Of a stretch of 64,000 nt of DNA, positions 9,123 through 18,003 are shown one piece after another; the stretch's first letter is position 1, and every line of letters begins with the position of its first letter. Source of the DNA: Actinomadura rupiterrae (lineage in GTDB: Bacteria; Actinomycetota; Actinomycetes; Streptosporangiales; Streptosporangiaceae). The stretch covers positions 248,001-312,000 of the forward strand of contig NZ_JAMZEA010000002.1 in NCBI RefSeq assembly GCF_024172125.1. Reading direction: 5' to 3'. A program made the position numbers and the translations under genes. The notes below the pieces were generated by a model. It made no database searches. It had not been told where the DNA came from and saw only the letters and a program-made list of their open reading frames with translations.

Positions 9123-9180
9123 ACCCGCGTGGTACGACAGAAATTTTCGGGTAACCGCCCCTTGGTGACGTTCGTTGGGA

Positions 9181-10404
9181 ATGGTTGTGGTTGCACCTAC
9201 ACCTGAGCCGGCGCAGGCCCCGGAGCCCGCTGCCGAGCCCGCCCCGCAGGGCCCGCGGCCGAGTACGCCCAAGAAGCGGGGGCGAGGGGCGCGGCTCGCC
9301 ATCGCCGGGGTGGGCGTGCTGGTCGCCGGGAGCCTCGCCGGAGGCGTGTACGGCGCGGTGACCGTCGCCGACCACGGGACCGACCGCAAGGACCCCGCCG
9401 CGGCCGTCCAGCCCGACCCGCTGCGGAACGGCCCGACCAACCTCGACACCTCGGGCGGCCAGGTCGCGCCGCTGCGCCGGGTCGTCCCGCCGGACGTGCT
9501 GGCCGTCGGCGGCAGGTCGATCACCCCGGCGCAGGTCGCGAAGATCTCCAGGATCGGGCACGTCAAGGACGTGATCGCGGTCTCCGGCGGCGCCGTCCAG
9601 CTCCAGGGGCGCCAGGTCAACGCGTTCGCCGTCGACCCGTCGGTGTTCCGGTCCTGGACGCCGCCCGGCACCGCCAAGCGCACCGAGCTGTGGAGCGCCC
9701 TCGCCGCCGACCAGTTCGTGGTGTCGGCCAACGCCGCCGACCAGCTCCAGCTCAGCCGCGGCTTCCAGTACCCGGTCGTCGGACGGACCGTCCCGAACCT
9801 GGTCCTCGGCGGGTCCGGAAGCCTCGGCCTGCCCGGCATCGACATGCTGGTCAGCAAGAAGTCCGGCACCGCGATGGGGCTGGTGGAGAGCATCGCCGTG
9901 CTGGTCAACGCGCCCGGCGCCAACCCCGGCAAGGTCGCCGCGCAGGTGAAGAAGATCCTCGGGGCGGGCTCCAGCTCGGTGAACCTGCACGAGAGCAAGT
10001 ACCAGCCGTCCGGGCAGGGCGGGAAGCCCGGCAGCTACCTCGACCTCTACAAGCAGGCCGCCACCACGTGCCCCGGCCTGTCCTGGACGGTCCTCGCCGC
10101 GATCGGGCAGGTCGAGAGCGACCACGGGCGCAACCCCGGCCGGTCCAGCGCGGGCGCGCTCGGGCCCATGCAGTTCCTGCCGTCCACCTGGGAGACCTAC
10201 GGCGTGGACGGGGACGGCGACGGCAAGGCCGACATCATGAACCCCTACGACGCCATCCCGGCCGCCGCCAAGTACCTGTGCGCCAACGGCGCGGGCAAGG
10301 GCGGCCAGTCCCTCTACCGGGCGATCTTCGCCTACAACCATGCGGACTGGTACGTGCAGAAGGTGCTTTCGCTGGCACGCGCGTACGCAGCTCAGTACCA
10401 CTAG
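9181..10404 (+). CDS. Membrane-anchored lytic transglycosylase (SLT domain)
   Basis: A peptidoglycan-cleaving enzyme that acts outside the membrane. ATG 9181 is preferred over TTG 9175; no strong ribosome site is visible for either. Of 407 residues, 1-37 are a Pro/Ala-rich cytoplasmic tail ending in basic KKRGRGAR, 38-58 are a signal anchor, and about 60-280 are an uncharacterised extracellular region. About 285-405 form the lysozyme-like SLT domain: [11 protein letters not shown] (catalytic Glu near 311), [14 protein letters not shown], and [17 protein letters not shown]. The final [11 protein letters not shown] segment is typical of actinobacterial members. It stands alone, divergent from the MFS operon. 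No c-di-AMP riboswitch could be recognised in the short leader. Confidence 0.88.
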   Translation: MVVVAPTPEPAQAPEPAAEPAPQGPRPSTPKKRGRGARLAIAGVGVLVAGSLAGGVYGAVTVADHGTDRKDPAAAVQPDPLRNGPTNLDTSGGQVAPLRRVVPPDVLAVGGRSITPAQVAKISRIGHVKDVIAVSGGAVQLQGRQVNAFAVDPSVFRSWTPPGTAKRTELWSALAADQFVVSANAADQLQLSRGFQYPVVGRTVPNLVLGGSGSLGLPGIDMLVSKKSGTAMGLVESIAVLVNAPGANPGKVAAQVKKILGAGSSSVNLHESKYQPSGQGGKPGSYLDLYKQAATTCPGLSWTVLAAIGQVESDHGRNPGRSSAGALGPMQFLPSTWETYGVDGDGDGKADIMNPYDAIPAAAKYLCANGAGKGGQSLYRAIFAYNHADWYVQKVLSLARAYAAQYH

Positions 10405-10498
10405 CCCGAACCCCAGCCCGAGATCACTGGCTCGACCCCGGCCCGAGAGGAGCAGGGCTCATCCCGACCATCCGCCGCCGCCTGGTTGGATTGACGGC

Positions 10499-11500
10499 AT
10501 GAGCCAGGCGACGACGGCGGGCTATGACGCGCTGCTGCTGATCTCGTTCGGCGGCCCCGAGGGCCCGGACGACGTGCTCCCCTTCCTGGAGAACGTCACG
10601 CGCGGGCGCGGCATCCCGCGCGAGCGGCTCGCCAAGGTCGGCGAGCACTACCACCTGTTCGGCGGCGTGAGCCCGATCAACGGCCAGTGCCGCGACCTGA
10701 AGGCGGCCATCGAGGCCGACCTCGCCGCGAACGGCCTCGCGGACCTCCCGGTCTACTGGGGGAACCGCAACTGGGAGCCCTACCTCGCTGACACCGTCCG
10801 GCAGATGCGGGACGACGGGATCCGGCGCGCCGCCGCGTTCGTGACGTCGGCCTACGACGGGTACTCCTGCTGCGGCCAGTACCAGCAGGACATCGAGCGC
10901 GCACGAGCCGAGGTCCCCGGCGCGCCCGAAATCGACAAGCTGCGGGTCTACTACAACCACCCCGGGTTCGTGGAGCCGTTCGTGGAGGCCACCCGCGACG
11001 CCCTGGACAGCCTCCCCCGCGCGCTCGCGGACGAGGCGCACCTGGCGTTCAGCGCGCACAGCGTCCCGCTGTCCCAGCCGGGCCGGGAGCTGTACGTGGC
11101 CGAGCTGGAGGACGTCTCGGCCCTGGTCGCCGAGACCGCCGCACCCGGACGGCCCTGGAAGCTCGTCTACCAGAGCCGCAGCGGCCCGCCCACCCAGCCG
11201 TGGCTGGAGCCCGACATCGCCGACCACCTGGAGGACCTGCACGCCTCCGGCGTCCGGGCCGTCGTGAACGTCCCGATCGGCTTCGTCTCCGACCACATGG
11301 AGGTCAAGTACGACCTCGACGTGGAGGCCGCGAGGACCGCCGCCAAGCTCGGCCTGGAGTTCCGCCGCGCCAACACCCCCGGCACCCACCCCCGCTTCGT
11401 CGCCATGGTCCGCGAGCTCCTCCAGGAGCGCGCCGGGTCGCAGCGCCCGGCGCTCGGCTCGCTCGGACCCCGTCCCGACACCTGTGGAGAATGCCGATGA
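10499..11500 (+). CDS. hemH: Ferrochelatase (coproporphyrin III type)
   Basis: Inserts ferrous iron into a porphyrin. In actinobacteria the substrate is coproporphyrin III, giving coproheme, which is later decarboxylated to haem. Of 333 residues, the N-terminal [15 protein letters not shown], the [13 protein letters not shown] segment near 50, the [10 protein letters not shown] segment near 120, and the SAHSVPL motif with the metal-binding histidine near 180 are all present. The C-terminus ends DTCGECR; together with the internal cysteines this resembles the [2Fe-2S] ligand set of mycobacterial ferrochelatase. ATG 10499 has a weak ribosome site. The stop overlaps the start of the phosphatase gene (ATGA), so the two are translationally coupled. 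The modern name for this type is cpfC. Confidence 0.93.
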   Translation: MSQATTAGYDALLLISFGGPEGPDDVLPFLENVTRGRGIPRERLAKVGEHYHLFGGVSPINGQCRDLKAAIEADLAANGLADLPVYWGNRNWEPYLADTVRQMRDDGIRRAAAFVTSAYDGYSCCGQYQQDIERARAEVPGAPEIDKLRVYYNHPGFVEPFVEATRDALDSLPRALADEAHLAFSAHSVPLSQPGRELYVAELEDVSALVAETAAPGRPWKLVYQSRSGPPTQPWLEPDIADHLEDLHASGVRAVVNVPIGFVSDHMEVKYDLDVEAARTAAKLGLEFRRANTPGTHPRFVAMVRELLQERAGSQRPALGSLGPRPDTCGECR

Positions 11501-12303
11501 CCGACCCGTCCGAGCTGCTGGACCTCGCGCTGGAGACGGCCCGCGAGGCGGCCGCGCTGCTGGTGGACAAGCGGCCCGCCGACCTCGGCATCGCCGCCAC
11601 CAAGTCCAGCCCGACCGACGTGGTCACCGAGATGGACCGGGCGTCCGAGCGGCTGATCACCGAGCGGATCCTGGCCGCCCGGCCGCGGGACGCGTTCCTC
11701 GGCGAGGAGGGCGGCTCCACCGGCGGCGACAGCGGCGTCCGCTGGGTGGTCGACCCGATCGACGGCACCGTCAACTACCTGTACGACCTGCCCGACTGGG
11801 CGGTCAGCATCGCCGCCGAGCAGGACGGCGAGACCGTCGCGGGCGTCGTGCTGATCCCGCGCCGCGGCGAGACCTTCACCGCCGTCAAGGGCGGGGGAGC
11901 GCTGCTGCACACCGCCTCGGGCGTCCGCGAGCTGCGCGTCAACGACGGCGTCCCGCTCGACCGCGCCCTGGTCGCCACCGGCTTCGGCTACTTCGCCGAG
12001 CGGCGCGTCCACCAGGCGGACGTCCTGACCGGCGTCCTCCCGCGCGTGCGGGACATCCGGCGCGGCGGGTCCTGCTGCGTCGACCTCTGCTCCCTCGCCG
12101 CCGGACGCGTCGACGCCTACTACGAGCGCGGCGTCCAGGCCTGGGACATCGCCGCCGGCGCCCTCATCGTCCGGGAGGCCGGCGGACGCGTCCAGGGCCT
12201 CGCAGGAGCCCCCGCGGGCCCGGACCTGTGTATCGCCGCGGCCCCCGCCCTCTTCGACGCCCTGCACGCCGTTCTGGAGCCCCTGGACCCGGCCCGCGAC
12301 TGA
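11497..12303 (+). CDS. Inositol monophosphatase family protein
   Basis: A 268-residue Mg-dependent phosphatase of the IMPase/FBPase superfamily. Metal-binding motifs are all present: FLGEEGG (about 68-74), [12 protein letters not shown] (about 83-94) and [12 protein letters not shown] (about 212-223). Candidate substrates are inositol-1-phosphate (for inositol and mycothiol supply), fructose bisphosphate or related sugar phosphates; the sequence does not decide. It starts inside the ferrochelatase stop codon (ATGA overlap). From memory this hemH-IMPase pair is conserved in Streptomyces next to cutRS, as seen here. Confidence 0.9.
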   Translation: MTDPSELLDLALETAREAAALLVDKRPADLGIAATKSSPTDVVTEMDRASERLITERILAARPRDAFLGEEGGSTGGDSGVRWVVDPIDGTVNYLYDLPDWAVSIAAEQDGETVAGVVLIPRRGETFTAVKGGGALLHTASGVRELRVNDGVPLDRALVATGFGYFAERRVHQADVLTGVLPRVRDIRRGGSCCVDLCSLAAGRVDAYYERGVQAWDIAAGALIVREAGGRVQGLAGAPAGPDLCIAAAPALFDALHAVLEPLDPARD

Positions 12304-12473
12304 CCCCCGGCCCCACACCGGCCGTCCGCCCGGCACGAGCGCTTGCTCGGGACGGGCTCCGGCGCGGCAGGGCCCTGAGCGGTCGCTCGGGCTCGTGCGA
12401 GTGCTTGCTCGGGGGGCGGACGTCCTGGGACGCGGACGTCCTGGGACGTTTCCGAGGGCCCGGGGACGCGGAA

Positions 12474-12504
12474 GGCCCCGGACGACGACGGGACGTCCGG
12501 GGCC
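12474..12504 (-). terminator. Terminator of the 58-residue gene
   Basis: A perfect 11-bp inverted repeat (GGCCCCGGACG / CGTCCGGGGCC) with a 9-nt loop begins 31 bp beyond the stop of the small minus-strand gene. It also lies after the phosphatase gene on the plus strand, so it may serve both. Just before it, GGACGTCCTGGGACG is directly repeated. Confidence 0.7.
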
Positions 12505-12534
12505 TGGGTGCGTTCGTTCTCGCAGCGGGGGTTC

Positions 12535-12711
12535 TTACCGACAGCCGGACGCTTCGATGCCGATGTCGTTGTTCGCCGCGATCCGGCGCAGTTCCCTGAT
12601 CTCCTCCTGGCGGATGTCCACCAGGTAGACGTCGCCTTCTGCGTGGGCGTGGCGAAGCGACTCGTAAGCATTGTCGAGACGCTGCTGGATCTGCCGTGAC
12701 AACTCGCCCAT
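12535..12711 (-). CDS. Small conserved-looking protein of 58 residues
   Basis: A short gene with the best ribosome site in its neighbourhood (GGGAGGAGG seven bases before ATG 12711). The product begins MGELSRQIQQRLDNAYESL, continues through an acidic helix (DIRQEEIRELRRIAANNDI) and ends EASGCR. It is predicted to be two amphipathic helices with a loop, with no signal or membrane segment. Small proteins of this pattern sit next to cutRS in other actinomycetes as I recall, but no function is known to me. It has its own hairpin downstream and is divergent from the cutR-like gene across 208 bp. Confidence 0.75.
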   Translation of the reverse strand: MGELSRQIQQRLDNAYESLRHAHAEGDVYLVDIRQEEIRELRRIAANNDIGIEASGCR

Positions 12712-12847
12712 GGGCCTCCTCCCGGATCGGACCGTCCTTACCCACGCCTACGCTGGACTCAAACCTGTTTCCGAGCGCGACTTCGCCGCGCGGCCCGGGG
12801 GCGGCAGGGGACGGGGCGGATCCGGCGCGATCCGTCCCCGGCGGCCC

Positions 12848-12863
12848 CTTACAGGGCTCTTAC
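12848..12863 (+). promoter_or_regulatory. CTTAC direct repeats, probable response-regulator box
   Basis: CTTAC occurs at 12848 and 12859, exactly 11 bp apart, about 60 bp upstream of the response-regulator start. OmpR/PhoB regulators bind direct repeats with this one-turn spacing, so autoregulation is likely. Confidence 0.45.
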
Positions 12864-12919
12864 GAGCCGTGTGGCATACCGGAGGGGTAAGCGGCGGGCG
12901 CACAGCCTAGGGGGAGTTC

Positions 12920-13573
12920 GTGAGGGTTCTGGTCGTCGAGGACGAGCGGGTGCTCGCCGACGCCATCGCCACCGGCCTGCGCCGGGAGGCGCTGGCGGTG
13001 GACGTGGCCTACGACGGCGCCGGCGCGCTGGAGCGCACCGGCGTCAACGAGTACGACGTGGTCGTCCTCGACCGCGACCTGCCCAGGGTGCACGGCGACG
13101 ACGTGTGCAAGCAGCTGGTCGCGCAGCGGTACCCGGCCCGGATCCTGATGCTGACCGCGTCGGGCGAGCTCGACCAGCGCGTCGAGGGGCTGTCCATCGG
13201 CGCCGACGACTACCTGCCGAAGCCGTTCGCGTTCACCGAGCTGATCGCCCGCGTCCGGGCGCTGGGGCGGCGCGCGTCCGCGCCGCTGCCGCCGGTGCTG
13301 GAGCGGTCCGGGATCACCCTCGACCCGTCCCGGCGGGAGGTCACCCGGGACGGCCGGCCGATCGAGCTGACCCGCAAGGAGTTCGCCGTCCTGGAGGTGC
13401 TGATGGGCGCCGAGGGCGCGGTCGTCAGCTCCGAGCAGCTGCTGGAGAAGGCCTGGGACGAGCACATCGACCCGTTCACCAACGTGGTGCGGGTCACGAT
13501 GATGACCCTGCGCAAGAAGCTCGGCGACCCGCCCGTCATCGAGACCGTCCCAGGGGTGGGGTACAGGCTGTGA
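12920..13573 (+). CDS. cutR: OmpR-family response regulator, CutR-like
   Basis: A 217-residue regulator. The receiver domain (1-115) has the acidic pair VEDE, the phospho-acceptor aspartate in VVVLDRDLPR (about 51), the threonine in MLTASGE and the lysine in YLPKPFAF. The winged-helix DNA-binding domain (about 125-217) ends VRVTMMTLRKKLGDPP...VPGVGYRL. GTG 12920 follows AGGGGGAG. It overlaps the kinase gene by four bases. The name cutR rests on synteny with hemH and the IMPase gene (as in Streptomyces, from memory) and not on a search, so it is tentative. CutRS in Streptomyces is linked to secretion and protein-folding stress. Confidence 0.88.
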   Translation: MRVLVVEDERVLADAIATGLRREALAVDVAYDGAGALERTGVNEYDVVVLDRDLPRVHGDDVCKQLVAQRYPARILMLTASGELDQRVEGLSIGADDYLPKPFAFTELIARVRALGRRASAPLPPVLERSGITLDPSRREVTRDGRPIELTRKEFAVLEVLMGAEGAVVSSEQLLEKAWDEHIDPFTNVVRVTMMTLRKKLGDPPVIETVPGVGYRL

Positions 13574-14973
13574 GCGCGTCGGAACCGGTCCATGACGAAG
13601 TGGCGGACGGATCGCAGCGGAAGGCGCGGGACGGGTCGCCCGTCCGGGAGCCGCAGGGCGAGCCGGCGGTGCGCCCGTCCGTGACGCCGCCCGGCGCGGC
13701 CGCGGGCATGCCGCCGGGGGACGGCCCGTCCGGAGGGCCCGCCGGGCCGTCCGGCACCGGGCCCGGCGGGCAGGTCGGGGTGGTGACCACCGGGTCGTTC
13801 GCGATGCCGGGGGAGCGGGGCGGCGACCGGAAGGACGGCGAGCCGTCCTCGCTGCTGGCCGACCTGCGCTCGCTGCCGAACCGGATCAGCGTCCGGCTGC
13901 GGCTGACCGTCCTGTACGGCGCGCTGTTCTTCCTGGCCGGGGTGCTGCTGCTGTTCGTCACCTACCTGCTGCTGCGGTCGGTGCTCGACTCGGTGTTCCC
14001 GGCCGGCACCGGCATCCGCTACCCGAACGGCAGCTACATCACGTCCGAGGACATCCGCGACCTGGCCATGCGCCGGATGCTGACCCGCTCGGTGCTCGCG
14101 CTGCTCGGCGTCGGGATCATCGCGGTCGTGATGGGCTACTTCGTCGCCGACCGGGCCCTGTCGCCGCTCCAGCGGGTCACCCAGACCGCCCGCCGGCTGT
14201 CGGAGTCCACCCTGCACGAGCGGATCGCGCTGGACGGCCCGGAGGACGAGATCAAGGAGCTCGCCGACACCTTCGACGCCATGCTCGAACGGCTCAGCGA
14301 CGCCTTCGACGCTCAGCGCCGGTTCGTCGGCAACGCCTCGCACGAGCTGCGAACACCCCTGGCGATCAACCGGACGCTGCTGGAGGTCGCGCTCACCGAT
14401 CCGGAGGTCTCCGACGACCTGAAGACGGTCGGGAAGACGCTGCTGGCCAACAACGCCCGGCACGAGCGGCTGATCGAGGGCCTGCTGCTGCTCGCCCGCA
14501 GCGAGCGCGAGCTGACCACCCGCACCCCGGCCGACCTGTCCGAGGTCGCCGCGACCGTCCTGACGAACGTCTCGCGCCGCGAGCAGCCGAACGAGGTCAC
14601 CGTGCACCGCGAGCTGACCACCGGCACCACGCTCGGCGACCCCGTCCTGCTGGAGCACCTGGTCGGCAACCTGGTCGACAACGCGATCAAGCACAACTCC
14701 GACGGCGGCGAGGTCTGGGTCCGCACCGGCGTGCTGTCCGGGTACGCGACCGTCCAGGTGGAGAACACCGGGCCGCTCGTCCCCGCGTACGAGATCGAGC
14801 GGCTCTTCGAGCCGTTCCGGCGGCTGAACGCCGACCGGCTGGAGTCCGCCAAAGGCGCGGGGCTGGGCCTGTCGATCGTCCGGTCCGTGGTCCTGGCGCA
14901 CCGCGGCCGCGTCTACGCCGCCCCCCGCCAGGGCGGCGGCCTGGTCATCACCGTCCGCCTCCCGCTCGCCTGA
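13570..14973 (+). CDS. cutS: Sensor histidine kinase, CutS-like
   Basis: A 467-residue membrane sensor starting at GTG 13570 within the regulator's stop codon. Residues 1-95 are an unusual Gly/Pro/Asp-rich cytoplasmic leader. Transmembrane helices lie at about 110-135 and 173-193 and flank a short extracytoplasmic loop of about 37 residues (VFPAGTGIRYPNGSY). HAMP follows, then the H-box FVGNASHELRTPLA (His near 258), the N-box LVDNAIKHN and the ATP-lid motif GAGLGLSIV. The loop lacks cysteine; from memory Streptomyces CutS has a conserved extracellular cysteine pair, so sensing may differ. The 3' end is duplicated as a 24-bp tandem repeat, followed by a strong terminator. Confidence 0.88.
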   Translation: MSASEPVHDEVADGSQRKARDGSPVREPQGEPAVRPSVTPPGAAAGMPPGDGPSGGPAGPSGTGPGGQVGVVTTGSFAMPGERGGDRKDGEPSSLLADLRSLPNRISVRLRLTVLYGALFFLAGVLLLFVTYLLLRSVLDSVFPAGTGIRYPNGSYITSEDIRDLAMRRMLTRSVLALLGVGIIAVVMGYFVADRALSPLQRVTQTARRLSESTLHERIALDGPEDEIKELADTFDAMLERLSDAFDAQRRFVGNASHELRTPLAINRTLLEVALTDPEVSDDLKTVGKTLLANNARHERLIEGLLLLARSERELTTRTPADLSEVAATVLTNVSRREQPNEVTVHRELTTGTTLGDPVLLEHLVGNLVDNAIKHNSDGGEVWVRTGVLSGYATVQVENTGPLVPAYEIERLFEPFRRLNADRLESAKGAGLGLSIVRSVVLAHRGRVYAAPRQGGGLVITVRLPLA

Positions 14974-15007
14974 GCCGTCCGCCTCCCGCTCGCCTGAGCC
15001 GTCCGCC
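14951..15007 (+). repeat. 24-bp tandem duplication of the kinase 3' end
   Basis: The last 24 bases of the kinase gene, including its TGA, are repeated exactly right after the stop (14951-14974 and 14975-14998), with a third partial copy to 15007. The first copy keeps the stop, so the protein is unaffected. Confidence 0.85.
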
Positions 15008-15078
15008 CGGACGGGCCAGGGGGTGTCCGTCCCGCGCTGAGCGTGGCCGCGCCGGGGGCGACCGGGCCGGCCCACACG

Positions 15079-15128
15079 CCGAGCGGCGCCGCCCGCCGGA
15101 TCGCCCTCCGGCCGGCGGCGCCGCTCGG
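15079..15128 (+). terminator. Terminator of the two-component operon
   Basis: A perfect 15-bp inverted repeat (CCGAGCGGCGCCGCC / GGCGGCGCCGCTCGG), with further partial pairing inside the loop, lies about 105 bp after the kinase stop. Confidence 0.75.
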
Positions 15129-15174
15129 ACCAGCCGCTCGGCGGCCGGGCTCGCGTGCCCCTGCGCTGCTCTCG

Positions 15175-15278
15175 CTCACCGCGTCCGCGCGCTGATCCTG
15201 CTCACCGCGTCCGCGCGCTGATCCTGCTCACCGCGTCCGCGCGCTGATCCTGCTCACTGCGCCCGCGCGCCGATCTTG
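15175..15278. repeat. 26-bp tandem repeat, four copies
   Basis: Units starting CTCACCGCGTCCGCGCGCTG run at 15175, 15201, 15227 and 15253. The first three are identical and the fourth differs at about four positions. There are no spacers, so it is not CRISPR. It fills the space between the terminator and the convergent kinase gene and contains no gene. Confidence 0.85.
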
Positions 15279-15299
15279 CTCGGCGCGCGGGCGCGGCGC

Positions 15300-17015
15300 C
15301 TACTTGCTGACGGTGCCGAAGGCCGACGGGCTGCTGTCGGACAGCCTCTGCCGCCAGTCCCAGCGCATCGTCTTCAGCGACAGGATGTCGGAGCTGGTCG
15401 GGTAGAAGGTGACGTACCCGGCCGCGCACTTGGTCGTGTCGCTCGTCATCGGGGTCTCCTGGAAGACCGCCTTGCCGCTGGCCGCGTTGCCGGAGATCGC
15501 CGACAGCCGCGTGTAGCAGGTGTCCTTGCCGTCCGGGTAGGTGTAGGTGGCCGTGCCGGACGAGTAGATGATCGCGAACTTCGCCTGGAAGTTGCGCCGG
15601 CTGGAGTCGGTCACGGTCGGCTGCTGCGCCGGACCGGACCACACGCCCACGATCCCGGTGTTCACCGACCCGCCGGACGTCGGCGGCGTGTCCGACGTCG
15701 GAGGCGTGTAGGGCGAGTAGCTGAAGGTCGGCCGCGGGGTCGGGTCGTGCTTGCTGGCCGCCACCGCGACGATCACCACGACGATGATCGCGATGATCGC
15801 GAGCGCGCCGCAGCCGATACCGATGATGACCGGCGCGTTCGAGCCGCCCGACTTCGGCGGCGGGCCGTACGCCGGGGGCCCGCCGGCCGGTCCGGGCGGG
15901 CCGTAGGACGGCTGGCGCTGCGCCTGCTGCGGCGGCATACCGCCCTGGTACATCGGCATGGGCGGCGGCGTGATCGGCTGCGGGGGAGGCGTCACCGGCC
16001 CCGCACCGCCCTGGCCCTGGTAGCCGCCCTGGTGCATCGGCATGGGCGGCGGGGTGATCTGCTGCCCGCCGCCGTACGGGGACGCCGCCGGGCGCATCGG
16101 AGCCGGCGGCGGCGCCGGGGCGTCCAGCCGCGCGGCGATCCGGGTGCCCTGGTCGAGCAGCGCGCCGCCGCCCGCGGCGCCCGCGGGGGTCGCGTTGACG
16201 GACTGGAGCAGCTGGAGCAGCAGCTGCGGCGCGGGCGGGCGCAGCCCGGCGTCCTTGGACAGCGCGCGGCTCACCATGTCCCGGACGGGCCCGGCGGGCA
16301 CCCCGGTGAGGTCGGGGTCCTCGTTCAGGATCCGGTTGATGATCACCGGCAGCGTGTCCGCCTCGAACGGGGACTGCCCGGTCGCGGCGAACACCATGGT
16401 CGCGCCCCAGGCGAAGATGTCCACCGCGGGTGTCAGCGGCGCGCCGGTGAGCTGCTCCGGGGCCAGGTAGCCGGGGGTGCCGACGACCATGCCCGTGGCG
16501 GTGACCGCGCTCTCCTGCGAGTTGACGGTGCGCGCGATGCCGAAGTCGACCACGCGCGGGCCGTCGCTCGCGAGCATGACGTTGTTCGGCTTGAAGTCGC
16601 GGTGCACGATCCCGGCCTCGTGGATCGCGGCGAGCGCGGTCGCGGTGCCGATCGCCAGGAGCAGCAGGTCCTGGGCGTTCATCGGGCCGTTGTGCGCGAT
16701 CACGTCGTGCAGCGAGGCGCCGTCGATGAACTCGCTGATCACGTAGGGCTGCTCGCCCTCGACGTCGAAGTCGATCACCCGGGCGGTGCACTGCGGGTCG
16801 ACCTTGCTGGCCGCGGTGACCTCGCGGGCGAACCGCGCCCGCGCCGCCTTGTCGTTCGCCATCTGCGTGTGCAGCAGCTTGACGGCGACGTACTCTCCCC
16901 CGGGGGCGCGGCCGAGGAAGACCGCGCCCTGGCCGCCTGCGCCGAGCCGTCCGACGACCTCGTACTGTCCCAGTGCCCGGGGATCGCCTGGCTCCAGCGG
17001 AGCGGCTTCCGGCAT
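15300..17015 (-). CDS. Membrane serine/threonine protein kinase (PASTA-less PknB type)
   Basis: A 571-residue receptor-like kinase. The kinase domain spans about 15-275: glycine loop GRLGAGGQGAVF, VAVK lysine near 46, catalytic HRDFKPNN near 140 (Phe where Leu is usual, common in actinomycetes), DFGIAR near 157, and GTPGYLAPEQ. Residues 280-390 are a Pro/Gly/Gln-rich juxtamembrane linker in which ITPPPMPM occurs twice. A transmembrane helix lies at about 395-417. The extracellular part (about 450-571) is a compact domain, not PASTA, with a cysteine in DTCYTRL and another in TTKCAAGY that could form a disulfide. It is monocistronic. Ligand and targets are unknown. Confidence 0.9.
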   Translation of the reverse strand: MPEAAPLEPGDPRALGQYEVVGRLGAGGQGAVFLGRAPGGEYVAVKLLHTQMANDKAARARFAREVTAASKVDPQCTARVIDFDVEGEQPYVISEFIDGASLHDVIAHNGPMNAQDLLLLAIGTATALAAIHEAGIVHRDFKPNNVMLASDGPRVVDFGIARTVNSQESAVTATGMVVGTPGYLAPEQLTGAPLTPAVDIFAWGATMVFAATGQSPFEADTLPVIINRILNEDPDLTGVPAGPVRDMVSRALSKDAGLRPPAPQLLLQLLQSVNATPAGAAGGGALLDQGTRIAARLDAPAPPPAPMRPAASPYGGGQQITPPPMPMHQGGYQGQGGAGPVTPPPQPITPPPMPMYQGGMPPQQAQRQPSYGPPGPAGGPPAYGPPPKSGGSNAPVIIGIGCGALAIIAIIVVVIVAVAASKHDPTPRPTFSYSPYTPPTSDTPPTSGGSVNTGIVGVWSGPAQQPTVTDSSRRNFQAKFAIIYSSGTATYTYPDGKDTCYTRLSAISGNAASGKAVFQETPMTSDTTKCAAGYVTFYPTSSDILSLKTMRWDWRQRLSDSSPSAFGTVSK

Positions 17016-17671
17016 CAGACCCTCCCGTGACCCGCTAGTGCGGTGCGCTCGTGTGTGTGCTCATGTGCTGCGCTCATGTGGTGTGCCGCCGCACGATATC
17101 GCGTTAGTTCAGACGTTTCATCGACACGCTGGGTTCAGTGCCCGATCGCGGCTTTCCTGGCGATATGTGGCCGCCACTCCCGCCGCAGCGGGCACAGCGT
17201 CCCCAGTCCGGGGGCGGCGGCTTCCGTGGGCAGGGCGCGGCGGCTTCCTTGGGGCGCGGAAGGTGGCGTGGGCGGGTGGGAATTTACCTCCGGAACGGGA
17301 TGTTGTGGGGCATCCGGAACGGGGTCCGGCGGCGTCCGGGAACGGTTCCGGAAGACGCGCCGGGGTCGCGCAGGGGCGGTCTGTGCGCGAGCGGCGGCGG
17401 GATGAGGATATGATCCCGCCGCCGTGGGTAGCGTCCCTGGGCGTCACGGCTCTGTTCCGTTGCGTATCAGCCGGCGGCTGGGTGACGTGCGCCACAACTT
17501 CGCGAGCCGGTGCGGGTGATCGGTGTCACTCGTGGGAACCGTCGCGCCTTGTGTGGCACAGCTCACCGCACGTGACAGAATTTCCCGCCCGGATCGGGCA
17601 CAAGAACGGCCCCCCGAGCGTTAGATCCGCGCGACGGGGCGCATAAAGCATCGAGGGGGATGGAGACGAAG
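17016..17671. other. 656-bp intergenic region with an orphan hairpin
   Basis: Divergent gap between the kinase and DUF4193 genes. Codon pattern supports no gene. A perfect 12-bp inverted repeat (CGGCGGCGGGAT / ATCCCGCCGCCG, 9-nt loop) lies at 17392-17424, too far from either gene to be their terminator. CCGGAACGGG occurs twice near 17290-17325. The proximal 150 bp, less GC-rich, should hold the DUF4193 promoter. A small RNA ending at the hairpin is possible but unproven. Confidence 0.4.
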
Positions 17672-17968
17672 ATGGCGACCGACTACGACAGCCCGCGCAA
17701 GACCGACGACGACCTGAGTGAGGACAGCCTCCAGGAGCTCCAGGCGCGCCGCGCCGACAAGGCCGCGAGCATCATCGACGAGGACCTGGACGCCGGCGAG
17801 GTCGCCGAGCTGCCGGGCGCCGACCTGTCCAACGAGGAGCTGACCTTCCGGGTCGTCCCGCGGCAGGCCGACGAGTTCACGTGCACCCGGTGCTTCCTGG
17901 TGCACCACCGCAGCCAGCTGGCCACCGAGAAGAACGGCCAGCCGGTCTGCCGCGAGTGCGCGGCCTGA
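17672..17968 (+). CDS. DUF4193 zinc-ribbon protein
   Basis: A 98-residue protein of the actinobacterial DUF4193 family (Rv2699c in M. tuberculosis). ATG 17672 is chosen over 17660 because GGAGACGAAG then sits at proper distance and the product begins MATDYDSPRKTDDD, as in relatives. The N-terminal half is acidic (SEDSLQELQARRADKAAS). The C-terminal half has two CxxC pairs, FTCTRCF and PVCRECA, forming a likely zinc ribbon. It is probably cytoplasmic and possibly nucleic-acid or polymerase associated; the function is not established. In many actinobacteria it lies near dut and DUF3710; here those are 16 kb away. Confidence 0.92.
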   Translation: MATDYDSPRKTDDDLSEDSLQELQARRADKAASIIDEDLDAGEVAELPGADLSNEELTFRVVPRQADEFTCTRCFLVHHRSQLATEKNGQPVCRECAA

Positions 17969-18003
17969 CCGAGCGGGACAGTTCCGACCCACGGGAGCCG
18001 CCG

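Noticed and set aside
9123..9180. c-di-AMP riboswitch before the lytic transglycosylase
   Set aside because: Such riboswitches control actinobacterial wall hydrolases, but the leader is too short and lacks the conserved core. The KimA-like gene leader (54244-54408) also shows no recognisable ydaO core.
15175..15278. Possible CRISPR array
   Set aside because: The 26-bp units are directly adjacent with no unique spacers, and no cas genes are present.
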